Shown here: in pieces, positions 33,452-45,179 of the stretch
Position numbering within the stretch: position 1 is the first letter of the stretch
Layout: each line of letters begins with the position of its first letter
The notes under the pieces: model-generated
Seen by the model: the letters and a program-made list of their open reading frames with translations, nothing else
Database searches by the model: none
Told to the model about the DNA's origin: nothing
Position numbers and translations under genes: made by a program
From: Hyaloscypha bicolor E
Lineage: Eukaryota > Ascomycota > Leotiomycetes > Helotiales > Hyaloscyphaceae
Direction of reading: 5' to 3'
Length of the DNA: 64,000 bases
Assembly: GCF_002865645.1 (NCBI RefSeq)
Contig: NW_020194600.1
Coordinates: 558,001-622,000, forward strand

Positions 33452-35535
33452 ATGGGTGCCACCGACGATATCTACAGCTCTAGCATATCTCACGCGCATA
33501 TTGCAAAAGCTGCAGTTGCCTTGAATACAACTCATGTAGCCACGCCACCCCGCAACACAACCCCTCCTCCCCAAGCGGAGAAGAGGAAATCCGACAGGAA
33601 AGCGACAGACGAAGGTGCACGAAGCGATAGAGCAACCGTGGCCTCTGTTTCAGATCCAATAGATCCAAATGTGTTAAGCAAAGCTTTGCTGAAGGAATTT
33701 GAAGATGCTGGGAGACATAGGGACATTACGCCTGGGGGAAGCCCAAGCAGGAAGCGACAAAGAGTATATGGAGACAGGTGAGCACAACTTTTGTTCCCTA
33801 TATGAATGACGTGTTGGATGTGGTCAATTTGCTGGGGGAAGGGAGCGGACTGCCAGTACTTCTGACATTTAGAGCCGAGAGCTCCCCGAGCACTTGCGTC
33901 AAGCAGCACCTCCATTTCAATCTCCTATGACGAAAGTGAAGCTGCCGCCCAAGAACAATTGCTGACTATCTCAGATTCATCCCCAATCGAGAAGGACAAG
34001 ATTTGCAAGCCAGCTTTAGCTTACTTCACGACGAAGGCTCGCCTGCTACTCCATCGAAACAAAAGAAACGAACTCCTCATGGCGAGCTTCATTTCCAGAA
34101 GAGTAAGCAAAAGGATTATATTTTACTATGAGATTTGCCACTGATCAAATTTACAGCCGAAGAAGCGAACCGGACCTTCTCAACATTGCTTCGCTCTGAG
34201 ATTTTTGATACGACCATTCCCCAACCAACACCTCCTAATCTCTCACCTGACACGACACTACTGCCCTCATCACACTCAACCACGATTAACGACCCGACAA
34301 GATCGCATACTCCGCCTAATAATTCCTCAAACCCTTCACTACCGACCTCATTAACACCATCGACTCCTCACAAGAACCTCTTTACATATATGTCCCCGAG
34401 ACATCACACGAATATTCAAGGCCACCCCACACCATCAAGAACACCGCAGAGTAGGCATGGACCGAATCTCAATGCGAGATCTGAGATATACAGTCTGTCC
34501 CCCGTTAGATTTGGAAGCCAGCAAATGTTGTTGAGTCCTCGGAAGCCGCCTCGAGCAGTCAGCAAAGTACCTTACAAAGTCCTTGATGCACCTGACCTTG
34601 CCGATGATTTCTACCTGAATCTTGTGGATTGGGGGAGTAGTAATGTTCTTGGCGTGGGACTTGGAAGTTGTGTGTATATGTGGAATTCACAATCAGGACG
34701 AGTCAACAAACTGTGTGAACTTCCAGATGACACTGTCACCAGTGTTTCGTGGATCCAACGAGGCTCTCACATCGCCATCGGCACTGGTAAAGGCCTCGTT
34801 CAAATCTGGGATGCAGAACGAATACGACGTCTTCGTACTATGACAGGTCATACAGCACGAGTCGGCTCCCTTGCCTGGAATGACCACATCCTGACCTCCG
34901 GCTCTCGGGATCGACTAATTTACCACCGTGACGTCCGAGCACCAGACCAATGGCTCCGAAAGCTAGTTGGCCACAAGCAAGAAGTGTGTGGGCTCCGATG
35001 GAACTGTGAAGACGGCCAACTCGCATCAGGAGGCAACGACAATAAGCTCATGGTCTGGGACAAGTTGAACGAGACCCCCTTATTTAAGTTCAGCGACCAC
35101 ACTGCGGCCGTGAAAGCCATCGCCTGGTCACCACATCAGAGAGGTCTTCTAGCTTCAGGAGGAGGAACCGCAGATAGGAGAATTATCTTCCACAACACAC
35201 TCAACGGTACCACCATCAACGAAATCGATACCGGGTCGCAAGTCTGCAACCTCGCCTGGTCCAAGAACTCCAATGAGATCGTTTCTACTCATGGTTATAG
35301 CCAGAACCAAATCGTAGTCTGGAAATACCCCTCCATGACGCAAGTCGCGAGTCTCACAGGCCACACTTACAGAGTCCTATATTTGGCCATGAGTCCAGAC
35401 GGGAGAGTCGTGGTAACTGGAGCCGGGGATGAAACCTTGAGATTTTGGAATGTTTTTGGGAGAAAACCCGGACAGAGAGAGGAAGGTGATGCGGGTGGCG
35501 GAGGGAAACTGGGGGATTGGGGCGTTATTAGATGA
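33452..35535 (+). CDS. CDH1: APC/C activator, Cdh1/fizzy-related WD40 protein
   Basis: Exons 33452-33777, 33975-34102 and 34157-35535 give 610 aa, with intron phases 2 and 1. The C-box D-R-F-I-P-N-R is assembled exactly across intron 1 (about residues 108-114), which supports the splice. A Ser/Thr/Pro-rich segment with likely CDK sites follows (T-P-S, S-P-R, T-P-H). The WD40 propeller (about residues 290-590) has typical fizzy-family features: D-D-F-Y-L-N-L-V-D-W, V-G-S-L-A-W-N, S-G-S-R-D-R, D-V-R and T-G-A-G-D-E-T-L-R-F-W. The protein ends in Ile-Arg, the IR tail that binds APC/C TPR subunits. It recruits substrates for ubiquitination in late mitosis and G1. D-D-F-Y-L-N and overall similarity favour Cdh1 over Cdc20. 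Confidence 0.93.
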
Positions 35536-36240
35536 TCCTACTCGCCTCTCCTCACTTCAACACATAGCATTTGCACATTACAGAACTCGGCGTCAAGGAG
35601 AAGAAACAGGTGCATTACAGGCGTTACTTGGCTTGCGAGCGGAATATCATGGCATGGGAGCGGGGCGGCAATTCAATTAACGAGCGAGCGGAATCGAATG
35701 TTATGGTCTGAAAGGGTATGGGTGGCGATTTTGGCTGGCGTGATGGGATATATACCGGGATGAAGGAGGTGCATAGAAGGTGATATTCTCCGCTAGCTGC
35801 TGTTTGTGTATTAAAACGAACTTGCTTGACTTAGCTACCTTCTCCATGGATGGGTGGGAAGGGAGTTGATAGCTAGGGATTATAATCTCAACTATTTAGA
35901 GATGTGACTATCACTTCCACTTCCTGTTCATGATGTGCAGAGTTGATAGAAAGGATTATGAGCAGACAAGTGAGATCTTGAATCGTATATATTAAGCGTA
36001 GATGAAAGCAAACCGTCCTAACGCCTGGTATATCCGCTGCTCCGCTGCCCCTGTGCCAATTTGCCTTTGCCCGCACCTTGTGCTGAACGAATGAACGAGA
36101 GTGAGAAAGAAACTCAAACAACTCTCCTCTACTAGGAAGAGAAACGAAGAACGCGGGTTCTGTAAAACGTCGCCGCTCCAACCTCTGTAGCCAATTTAAT
36201 GCAACTCATTCCATGCTAATCAACTCCATGCTAGACGAAA
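35536..36240. other. intergenic between convergent CDH1 and GPC1
   Basis: Shared 3' flanks. No coding signal or repeat noted. Confidence 0.65.
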
Positions 36241-37944
36241 TCAGGCAGGCAATTCTCCAATCTTCCTCTCCTTCGCTACATCCTTTGCTCCACCGTCTAT
36301 CCCAGTACTAAGTCCGCTCTCACTGAGGAGTGGGATCTTATCTACGCTTGTGCTTCGGCTGTGATTCTCTTTCGCCTCTTCTGATTCCAATACGACACCT
36401 GACTCTAACCCGCCGTCGATTTTGGGCGTCATGAGAGGACTGGTCATCATATCGGGACTGGTCTGCCACTTCTGGACCTCGCGCTTCATAGCCTCAAGCT
36501 CGTTCTGGAACCGCTTGCCAAAGACATCAATGTAATACGTTGCGCCATTGTAGACGGACCAGCAGAAGACAGCGAGCAGGAAGGTCGCAGACGCATAGCG
36601 GTACCAGAACCAGATGGGACAGGGGAGTATGGTTAAGACCGCGTATGTGTATTGGATCAGCATGAATGCTGGTTCTTGAAGGGATTCGGGGAGTGAGAGG
36701 ACGAATTTCCCGATCCAGGCTTTGGAGTAGGATTTTCGGAGCCATGTGAATGAGGTGGGCCTTCCTGCTGCGATCTTCTCGCGGCGTCGGACAGTGATCA
36801 TGAAGTGGTAGGATAGTTGCCAGATTGCGTAGGGAATGGTAGACCATAGCGTCATCGCCAGGAGGGAGTAGTGTGTTTTTGAACCCGGGGGCGAGTTCTT
36901 GATGGTCCAGATGGCGGGGAATCGCTGCTGCTGGAGCTCTTCGGGGATGAGGTGGACAAGGCAGTGGAGGCTGACGCAGGGCATTATATGAATGAACAGA
37001 CTGGTTACCTTGTCGAAACTGTGGAAAACCATCGAGTTTCTCCACATGGCGATGGCAATGGCGTTGTTTCCGAAGGCGAGGCAGTATGTGCTGATGAAGA
37101 GTCGCTTCGAATTGGGAAAGAACCATATAGTGCACATGCACAAGAAGTTGACAAAATAACAGAGATCAGCCAGGAAGTAGTGGTAACCCCGCCGATGGTA
37201 TGTGTACCAACGAATGGGCATGAAGTACAGCAGCTGTAAGGTGTACCAGATATGGAAGTACTCCGGGTATCCTCCGATCAAGTATCCGCTGATGAGCACA
37301 TTCAAGACTCCACAAATGAAGGATATCTTTTCCCGAGCGGTGACTGTCTTAGTATCGTTCCAACGTCTGCCGATTCTGTCGACGCTCTCCCGCATTCGTT
37401 TCCTGTATCTCTCGAGTTGCTCATCCGCCGGCGGAACGCGTCTCCGCCATTCCTCAACGACTCTTTCTTTCGCGTGTGACCCTCTGGTCTTCAGGACATC
37501 TCGTTGTCTTCGTACCTTCTCTGTCTGCGCAGAAAGGCTCCTCTGCAGCTTTTCCAGCTGTTGAGGAAGCGCGAAGTTGTCTAATAAATCGAAGACCGTG
37601 AGCCTGTCTAGCGGTGGAAATGCTTCCCAATCCTCCTGGTAGGAGCTGCTCCCCGAAAATGATGGATTTCTCGATAATCGTGGACTGCCCGGACTCGAGG
37701 GAGTGAGAACGGGTGTTTTGGTGACGTCCGGAGGCGTCGTGCCGGTAGAGGACGTTCCCGTCGTGGTTCGAGATATTTCAGGCGACAAATTGGTAGGGTC
37801 AAGCGCATGCTCCTGCCTCGCGCCTGGTATAGGTATGGGTTCTGACATTTCGAATATCGTGCGGTTGTGGGCCTTGGAAGAAGATACTCCAAAGGACACT
37901 TTCCGTAGTAAACTGCCTCCTCGCAGAACTAAACCGTCAGCCAT
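36241..37944 (-). CDS. GPC1: glycerophosphocholine acyltransferase
   Basis: A single exon from ATG 37944 (M-A-D-G-L-V-L-R-G-G) gives 567 aa. Further upstream in-frame ATGs up to 38031 are possible but encode no conserved sequence. A Ser/Thr/Pro-rich N-terminal cytosolic region and a charged helix (R-R-Q-R-D-V-L-K-T-R-G-S-H-A-K-E-R) precede about eight membrane helices starting near residue 210. The core G-G-Y-P-E-Y-F-H-I-W-Y-T, R-W-Y-T-Y-H-R-R-G-Y-H-Y-F-L-A-D-L-C-Y and F-G-N-N-A-I-A-I-A-M-W-R-N-S-M-V matches the former DUF2838 family. Yeast Gpc1 of this family acylates glycerophosphocholine with acyl-CoA to lyso-PC in phosphatidylcholine remodelling, probably at the ER. The promoter is shared with SMC1. 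Confidence 0.9.
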   Translation of the reverse strand: MADGLVLRGGSLLRKVSFGVSSSKAHNRTIFEMSEPIPIPGARQEHALDPTNLSPEISRTTTGTSSTGTTPPDVTKTPVLTPSSPGSPRLSRNPSFSGSSSYQEDWEAFPPLDRLTVFDLLDNFALPQQLEKLQRSLSAQTEKVRRQRDVLKTRGSHAKERVVEEWRRRVPPADEQLERYRKRMRESVDRIGRRWNDTKTVTAREKISFICGVLNVLISGYLIGGYPEYFHIWYTLQLLYFMPIRWYTYHRRGYHYFLADLCYFVNFLCMCTIWFFPNSKRLFISTYCLAFGNNAIAIAMWRNSMVFHSFDKVTSLFIHIMPCVSLHCLVHLIPEELQQQRFPAIWTIKNSPPGSKTHYSLLAMTLWSTIPYAIWQLSYHFMITVRRREKIAAGRPTSFTWLRKSYSKAWIGKFVLSLPESLQEPAFMLIQYTYAVLTILPCPIWFWYRYASATFLLAVFCWSVYNGATYYIDVFGKRFQNELEAMKREVQKWQTSPDMMTSPLMTPKIDGGLESGVVLESEEAKENHSRSTSVDKIPLLSESGLSTGIDGGAKDVAKERKIGELPA

Positions 37945-38835
37945 GATCGTGTTGAACGATGTCCTCTTGACACATAAAAAGTGGCAAGAGAGATGTAAGG
38001 TATATATGAATGAAAGACACGGGCTACTCACTGAGGCTTGGGTAAGAGGCGGCTTAAATCGTGGAGCAGCAGCTTGTTCTTGTGATCAGAAGGGCATCTG
38101 CGCGCAGACAAATCTTGCAGTGACTCGACCCCACATGAGCCGAATTACTCAGACTGATAAGAGGCGAAAGGGCTGGAAACCGTTTTGAAGATGCTGAGTA
38201 GATCTGGGGTGCTGCGGATCCTTGAATGGTAAGTGGTCGATGGAGGGAGGGAGAAAATGCGTGGTTGAATTGATAGGCTGGGAGTCGTCTAATAGAGTCC
38301 TTTAGCTGGTGATCGAGCAAGACACAACGCGAAACATGATGGATTCTTATGGCTAAAATACGGGCTGGGAGGCGTGAGACCAGGCACACTCACGAAGTGA
38401 GTAGAGTAAGACAGTATCACGAGTTCGCACGGGAGCACGGGGGTGGGCAGATGCGTAGAAGAGAAGAAGAAAGAAAGAGGCAAGGCGAATTTGTGTCGAC
38501 TTCATGGCCAGGCTGCCTTCGTCATATTGCAGCGAGGTAGCCTCGCTGGCTGACCCCTGAAGCGCTACACTATCAAGGCACACTAACCTTAAAATATTGC
38601 GTCACGTGAAAATCGCCCTTTGACCCAACGCGACACTCGCGTTTGCGCCGAAGTATCAACTTCACCTTCGATCCCAACCCAACCACGCTCCTTTTCCTCA
38701 GCCTGAAACCCACTCATCTAATGACACTGTTGATCCCATAAACGCCATCAACTTGCCATTTCATAGCGACCCTCAGTTCAAGAGCTCCTCGGCGCGTGCG
38801 CCACCCCCATCCAAGCACAACGCGTCCAAGTCAAG
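37945..38835. promoter_or_regulatory. divergent promoter of GPC1 and SMC1
   Basis: This 0.89-kb spacer contains a CACGTG E-box at about 38603-38608 and ACGCG-type cell-cycle boxes close to SMC1. No gene is recognised in it. Confidence 0.6.
38627..38643. promoter_or_regulatory. inverted pair of MCB-like boxes upstream of SMC1
   Basis: AACGCGA (38627-38633) and TCGCGTT (38637-38643) form a perfect inverted repeat with a 3-nt spacer, about 195 bp upstream of the SMC1 start. Each arm contains the ACGCG core recognised by MBF-type Mbp1/Res factors. A third, full MluI box ACGCGT is at 38820-38825, just before the ATG. Confidence 0.5.
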
Positions 38836-41800
38836 ATGGGGAAACTTATTCGTCTTGAACTCTTCAGTAAGTTGGTCGCCCAGCTTATCTCTATTCTAGA
38901 TCTGATGATTCTCTAGATTTCAAGTCCTACAAGGGTCATCACACGCTCCTTTTCGGCGATTCCTACTTTACTTCGATTATCGGTCCCAATGGTTCCGGCA
39001 AGTCCAATTCGTGAGTACATCATGGTAATGGACGCATACATTCACTGACGGCGCAAATAGTATGGACGCGATTTCCTTCGTCCTGGGTATCAAGTCGTCC
39101 CATCTACGTTCCTCCCATCTCAAAGACCTTGTCTATCGTGGAAGAGTCTTGAAGACGTCAAAAATCAACGACGATGGATCCGCGGCCGCGCCCACTACGA
39201 ATGGTCATGCAAATGGTGATGGTGAGGGTTCAGACGAGGAAACACAATCTCAGCGGCCTGGACGCAATGATCCGAAGAGCGCCTGGGTTATGGCTGTCTA
39301 CGAGGACGATGCAGGTGATGAGCAGAAATGGAAGCGTACGATCACGAACCAGGGCGCCAGTGAATACCGTATCAACGATCGCGTAGTCACAGCGGCACAG
39401 TATAACGAGGCTTTGGAGTCCGAGAACATCCTCATCAAGGCCCGCAACTTCCTGGTCTTCCAAGGAGACGTTGAAGCAATCGCTTCACAATCGCCAAAAG
39501 ATCTCACTCGGCTCATCGAGCAAATATCTGGCAGCTTGGAATACAAGGCAGAATATGAGAAACTTCAGGAGGAAGCAGAGCAGGCAGCCGAGAATCAGAA
39601 TTACAACCTTCACCGCCGTCGAGGCATCAATTCGGAGATCAAGCAATACCAGGAACAGAAGAAGGAAGCCGAAGCATTTCAGGCCAAAGCAGACCAACGA
39701 GACGATGCAATTGTTACCCATATCCTTTGGAAATTGTACCACTTCCAGCGCGTGATGGAAGAGTCTACTGCGAGTATCCAAGAGCATCAGGAGAACTTGA
39801 AGGAGTACAGACGAGGGGTGGAGAAGTACGAAAAGACTCTCGAAGAGGCCCGTCAAGCGCAGTCAAGAGTCGGCAAGGACGTTGCCAAAGTCGAGCGAAG
39901 CATCAAGAAGGCCGAGAAGGAAGTCGAGAGCAAAGAGAATAACTTGGTTCCCATCGACGAGAAGGTCGACCTTACCAACCAGGAAATTGAGAAGCTCCGT
40001 AGGAAAATCGAAACCGTAATCAAGGAGCGAGATGGCCAAAACGCTGATCTTCAAGGCACCAAGAAGCAACTATCCACCGTTGAGAAAGCACAGAAGCAGT
40101 TCGAGAGTCAGTGGCAAGAGACACTGAAGAAACAAGGCAAGCAACTCAGTGAGGCTGATTTCAAGGAGTACAACACACTCAGATCTCAAGTCGTTGCTAA
40201 AACATCTGACAATCAATCCAAACTGGACAATCTCAGCCGCCAGATGAAGACTGACGAAGTTACGGTCAATAGCTTGAAAAGCAAAGTGGATGCCCATCAA
40301 GCTGCTGTCGAGAAGCTCGAGACCGAATTTGGTTCCATCAACGAGCGAAAGGAAGCTACCGAGCACTCCGTGAAAGACATTTCCAAGGACATCGATGCAA
40401 AGAAGAAGGAATTCAACCACATTCAGTCCGAACGAGTTCGTATCAACCAAATACATACGGAGAAGGAAGAGAAATTACAAGCTCTTTTGCGAACTCTGGT
40501 TGATGCCGATGCTGGTCGGAGACAGAACGACAAGGAGAAGAGGACGAAGGAAACGATTGTCGCGCTGAAGCGGTTATATCCTGGCGTTCGTGGCCGTGTT
40601 GGTGATCTCTGTAAGCCCAAGCAGAAGAAGTTTGATGAGGCTGTCATCACTGCTCTTGGTCGAGACTTTGACTCTGTTATTGTTGACACCGAGAAAACCG
40701 GGACTGAATGCGTTCAATACTTGAAGGACAACCGGTCCAGTCCAATGACCTTCATTCCTCTCGATAATATCAAAGTCACGGCCCCTGACGCGAATCTGAA
40801 AAGCCTACCAAAGGCGCGATTGACTATCGATACCATCGACTTTGATTCTTCACTAGAACGAGCTATGGCGTATGCTTGTGGAAGCTCGATTGTATGCGAT
40901 GATCTGGCAACCGCCAAGCATATCTGCTACGATAAAAAAATACAGGTCAAAGCCGTCACTCTAGAGGGTTTCGTCATTCATAAAGCCGGATTGATGACAG
41001 GTGGCCGTGGGCCCGAGAATAAAGGTACCAAACGCAAGTTTGAGGATCACGACATCGATCAACTCAGGAACCAGGCCGAAAAGTACCGCGAAGAGATTGC
41101 AGCCCTGCCCAAAGTCAATCGGAAAGGTTCCGACGAGGAAGCATTGCAAGTTGACCTCGCCGGGTTAGAACAGCGCCTGATTTATGCCAAAAGTGAGCTG
41201 GCTGCATTCAAGCAGAATCTTGCTAGCAAAAAGAAGGAGCTCGAGCATGAGAAGAAACAATTGAAAGAGATGCAGCCTCGACATCATGAGAAGCAGTCCA
41301 ATCTCGAGAGCATATCCCAAAGAGTTCAGGAATTTCAAACTGCAGTCTCTAAGGTGCAGGACAAGATTTTCTCTGATTTCTGCAAACGATTGGGCTACTC
41401 AGATATTCGGGCTTACGAAGCACAACAAGGCAGTCTAGAGCAGGAGGCTGCAGAGAAGCGCAATGCGTTTGAAGTACAGAAACAGAGACTGGGAAAACAG
41501 GCCGAATGGGAGACCAGCAAGCTCAAGGATACCGAGTCGCGTGTGCAGAAATTCCAAGACCGTGTCCAGGCCCTCGAGCTGGACATTGCAAATTACACGA
41601 AAGATAAGACAGTTTTGGAGAACGCTATCGATATCGACAGAGCAAAAATTACCGAGCTGGAAGATGAAGTGCACTCGTTGAAGGAAAAGCTTGCCAGCAA
41701 GAACGAAAAGGTAAATCAAGCAAAGAACGAACTTCAAAAGCGCAGCAAAGAAATCGACATTCGGACGAAGGCTATCACTCAACTGGAGACGGACGTCCAG

Positions 41801-42820
41801 CGGACTGGTGCGGGCAGATATGCTCTCCTCCGACGATGCAAGCTCGAACAGATTGCTATACCTCTGACGCCTCAATCGAGAAAGCTCGACACTCTTCCGG
41901 TTGACGACAATGTCTTGCAAACAGACCCCGATGCAATGGACGTGGACGATGGCGATGAGCCTCCTCAGGAACTGACGAAGGATTATGGTATTGAGGTGGA
42001 TTTCGAAGATCTTGGTGATGAGCTCAAGCAGGCAAGTAACCCTACACTGCTCTCACCTCGTATGCTAATCTTTTCAGCCTGATGAGGAAGAGGTCGAGGA
42101 GCAACTCTTGCAACGAATTACTGACTTGAATTCCGAACTCGAGAAGCTCAATCCGAATATGCGCGCAATTGATCGACTGGACGGCGTCGAAGCTCGTCTC
42201 AAATCCACTGAAAAGGACTTCGAGGACGCCAGAAAAGCAGCCAAGGAATCCAAGGATGCATTCAACAAAGTGAAGGAGAAGCGATTTGACCTCTTCAATA
42301 AAGCTTTCTCACACATCTCCGAACAAATATCTCACGTCTACAAAGACCTCACTCGCTCCTCGGCATTCCCTCTGGGTGGCCAAGCCTACCTGGATATCGA
42401 AGACAACGATGCTCCCTACCTCTCCGGCATCAAATACCACGCCATGCCCCCCCTGAAGCGTTTCCGTGACATGGAGCATCTCTCTGGTGGAGAGAAGACC
42501 ATGGCAGCGCTGGCCCTCTTATTCGCTGTGCATTCGTACCAGCCGTCTCCGTTCTTTGTGCTTGACGAGGTTGATGCTGCTCTTGATAATGCCAACGTGG
42601 AGAAGATCAAGAACTACATTCGTGAGCATGCTGGCCCGGGTATGCAGTTCATCGTTATTTCTCTGAAGACGGGTCTATTCCAGGGAAGTGAGAGTTTGGT
42701 GGGTGTGTTCAGAGATCAGGAGGCCAATAGCTCGAAGACGTTGACGCTTGATGTGAGTCTTGACCTTCCCTACAATTTTGAAACTCAACTAATGTATCCC
42801 AGTTGCGCAAGTACGTCTAA
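38836..42820 (+). CDS. SMC1: cohesin subunit SMC1
   Basis: Five exons: 38836-38866, 38917-39010, 39061-42031, 42078-42752 and 42803-42820 (18 nt, ending L-R-K-Y-V). Length is 1262 aa, usual for the family. Walker A G-P-N-G-S-G-K-S-N is at about residues 33-41, spanning exons 2-3. A long coiled coil leads to the hinge (about 540-700; P-G-V-R-G-R-V-G-D-L, M-T-F-I-P-L-D). The second coiled coil is followed by the signature L-S-G-G-E-K-T (about 1167) and Walker B F-F-V-L-D-E-V-D-A-A-L-D. Intron 3 (42032-42077) keeps frame only as GC-AG (CAG|GCAAGT). An acidic insert occurs near residues 75-100. It pairs with SMC3 in the cohesin ring, which holds sister chromatids and shapes loops. Confidence 0.96.
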
Positions 42821-43520
42821 GCAGGAAGCAGTGCATGGTGGGTATCGGTGCCAAGAGGTAGAGGGCTGTACATTGCTTACTGGAGGTCGAAGGGAGTGCT
42901 TCGACAACCCAATAACGAGACATAATTGATGGACTGTAATGATTATGAATTTGGTGGCTAGATATTCAATGATTACGAAAGATTACTAGGAGCTGCGAAA
43001 ATACGATTTGGCTTCCTGCCTGAGAACTTCTTAGTCCGTCAACTGTAGTCAAGACTACCTTTGGTGAGTTTTGTGGTCTGTGAATCTGCATGGCGGTGGT
43101 TCCAAGTGGATTTGCAAGCAACTATTTCCAAGTGGAAGTTGATCTCTGACTGGGGATCTCTCTTTGGGGGAACCTTCCGGATGCCTACAAGCCTCCCCGC
43201 CACGGATTTCAGAAAAAGAAATCCCTTCATACCAAAAATAGGCGGATTCGGTTGCAAAACTTTTCAGGGAGCGAAAGCAGCCTCTTTGGTATCCAGACTA
43301 AGACACAGTAACTCAGTGGTCAAAAAAAGAAATACTCAGCCGTCGCCTCAGAGTGTGTCATACCAAGGTTTCCCATACTGAAGCCGCCGTCCTCCTGAAT
43401 CCTTGAAACGAGGACATGATAAGAGGCAACAGCACCCCCAATTCTATCTTCTCAATTTCTCGTTTCTTCCCTTTTCTGTCTCTCATAATTTATCAGTCAT
43501 CTCCCTTAGCAAGAACTGTT
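42821..43520. other. intergenic
   Basis: Flanks of SMC1 and the cysteine-rich gene. No coding signal seen. Confidence 0.6.
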
Positions 43521-44358
43521 ATGATTCTCTGGGCTCTTCCTACAATTTTATCAGCCTTCTACTTCATCAGCCTCGTTAGTTCAACCGCCTGCACAGTCTG
43601 CTACTCCCCAGGCTTTAGCAACCTACGACCATGTGTAGCCGGCTGTATCGGCTGTGCAGGCGCTTTCACAATCGAGGTCGGAGTCGGCATTGGTGCGGTC
43701 ACAATGCACCGAACGAATGCAAGTGCCGGACAGATCTCTTCACTTTCGCAACATCTGCTATCAGTGTAGGTGCTTCGCAACACTGTGCCAGTGTAATAGG
43801 AGGCTGGGAGGGTGGTTATTCTAACGCGGCAAGTGTATATCAGAGTTACTGCCAGGATGCGGGGTTTACTGCTGAACCAGCACATGCCGCAACGACGACT
43901 TTCGATCCGAATGTGCCAACCGTAACGCAGGCCACTTGTGTGACGCAGACTTCGGCTTCGCCCTCTCCTGAGTCAGCGAGTTTTGGGAGTTAGTGGCTGT
44001 TCTCGACTTGGATGATTTGGGTTCTGTGACTCTTTTGTTTCGGTTGCGAGGTGGGTTACTTGCTACTCATGGGTCCTGGCTGGGCCATGTCGCAGTCGCA
44101 AAGGCTACTTACCTAGAGAGTTGACTGCTAACGAGCATTATCTTGATAGCAACCGTGTATCCAAGTACGGCAACCAAGAGTCAAGTCACTGTAGAAACTA
44201 CTTCTATGATCCAGGTCGGTGACGGCAGTGCAGTGAGTCGAGGAACTGATGTCGGTGGAGGCTCGAGTATGAGTGATAGAATAGCATTGAGAGTCGGCAT
44301 TGATTTTGAGGTTCTGGCTACTATTGCGGCAATCATAACGTGTTTGAGGAGGAAATAG
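43521..44358 (+). CDS. cysteine-rich secreted protein with C-terminal hydrophobic anchor
   Basis: ATG 43521 starts a signal peptide (M-I-L-W-A-L-P-T-I-L-S-A-F-Y-F-I-S-L-V-S-S). A cysteine-rich module follows (C-T-V-C-Y-S-P-G-F, R-P-C-V-A-G-C-I-G-C). The matching continuation N-A-P-N-E-C-K-C-R-T-D-L-F is in another frame, so a short intron within about 43635-43680 or a frameshift is required. That block carries further cysteines and ends in a Ser/Thr-rich stretch at about 43990. A second intron (to a TAG acceptor near 44140) leads to a Ser/Thr linker and a hydrophobic segment (V-L-A-T-I-A-A-I-I-T-C-L) before R-R-K at 44358. The architecture resembles CFEM-like or other cysteine-rich cell-surface proteins of fungi. 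Exact splice sites and function are uncertain. Confidence 0.55.
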
Positions 44359-45179
44359 AAACCAGAAACCAGTGCTTGTGATGAACAATTTCAGGCAAGA
44401 CAAACAGATGAGTAGGTTACTGATTTCAAGCATCGAAATCTTCCCAAACGAGAAAGTAGTTGAACTTAGTAAACAAATTTCGAAGACCAGTGTATTTTTC
44501 TTTCCCCAAGAGGCAGCAGAGATGTGATATGACTGTGCCTGAGCATTACAAGTCATGCATGGACCTCGCGAGTAGTAAGGCCAGCCTGAAAGCAGGTGGT
44601 TTAAGTGAACATCAATCATCAACGGACTTGGTCAATTTTCTACCGTCAAACCAAGGTCAACCCGCCGAGGAAGATCGTGTACTGTAATATAAGCGAGTAC
44701 ACATCAAAGGCTCAAATCGAGCTGCAAAAGGGGTAATGCCTTGTTGGTGATTGCTGATTAGTCTGAACAAGCGACGAAACGACTACTAAAAGAGATACCC
44801 TAGGCATTTCCTGAGCTGCATCTCTCAATAATGTAACTTTGTCTTCTTCTTTCGCACTGCACAATACGTTCGGACCTCAGGGAGAACACTTGCCATGGTT
44901 AATTGGATCATTAAAGCAGCGTTGGACCACCCCCGCAACAGCGGTTGAGTGAACGAGCCTTGCTCCGCAACTGCGTTGTCTGCCTTCAATTTTGACACGG
45001 ACGACAGGAAGAACCCGCCTCACCACCCCCCGTCCGACTTTCGGTGTCTGGTTCCTTTCGACAACTGTAGATATTGGGAAGACCGATATCCTTGCTCGTA
45101 CGTTGCTAGAGAACCGGCTGCAGCTGACCCCACCGGAACGCCCACGTGCCGCTGATTCAACCCCAGCCTCAGCCTTGCG
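44359..45179. other. intergenic, promoter of NLR gene 2
   Basis: Only short, mutually overlapping open frames. No known element recognised. Confidence 0.6.

Noticed and set aside
34693..34887. Minus-strand open frames inside CDH1 and SMC1
   Set aside because: Complement shadows of well-supported coding exons.
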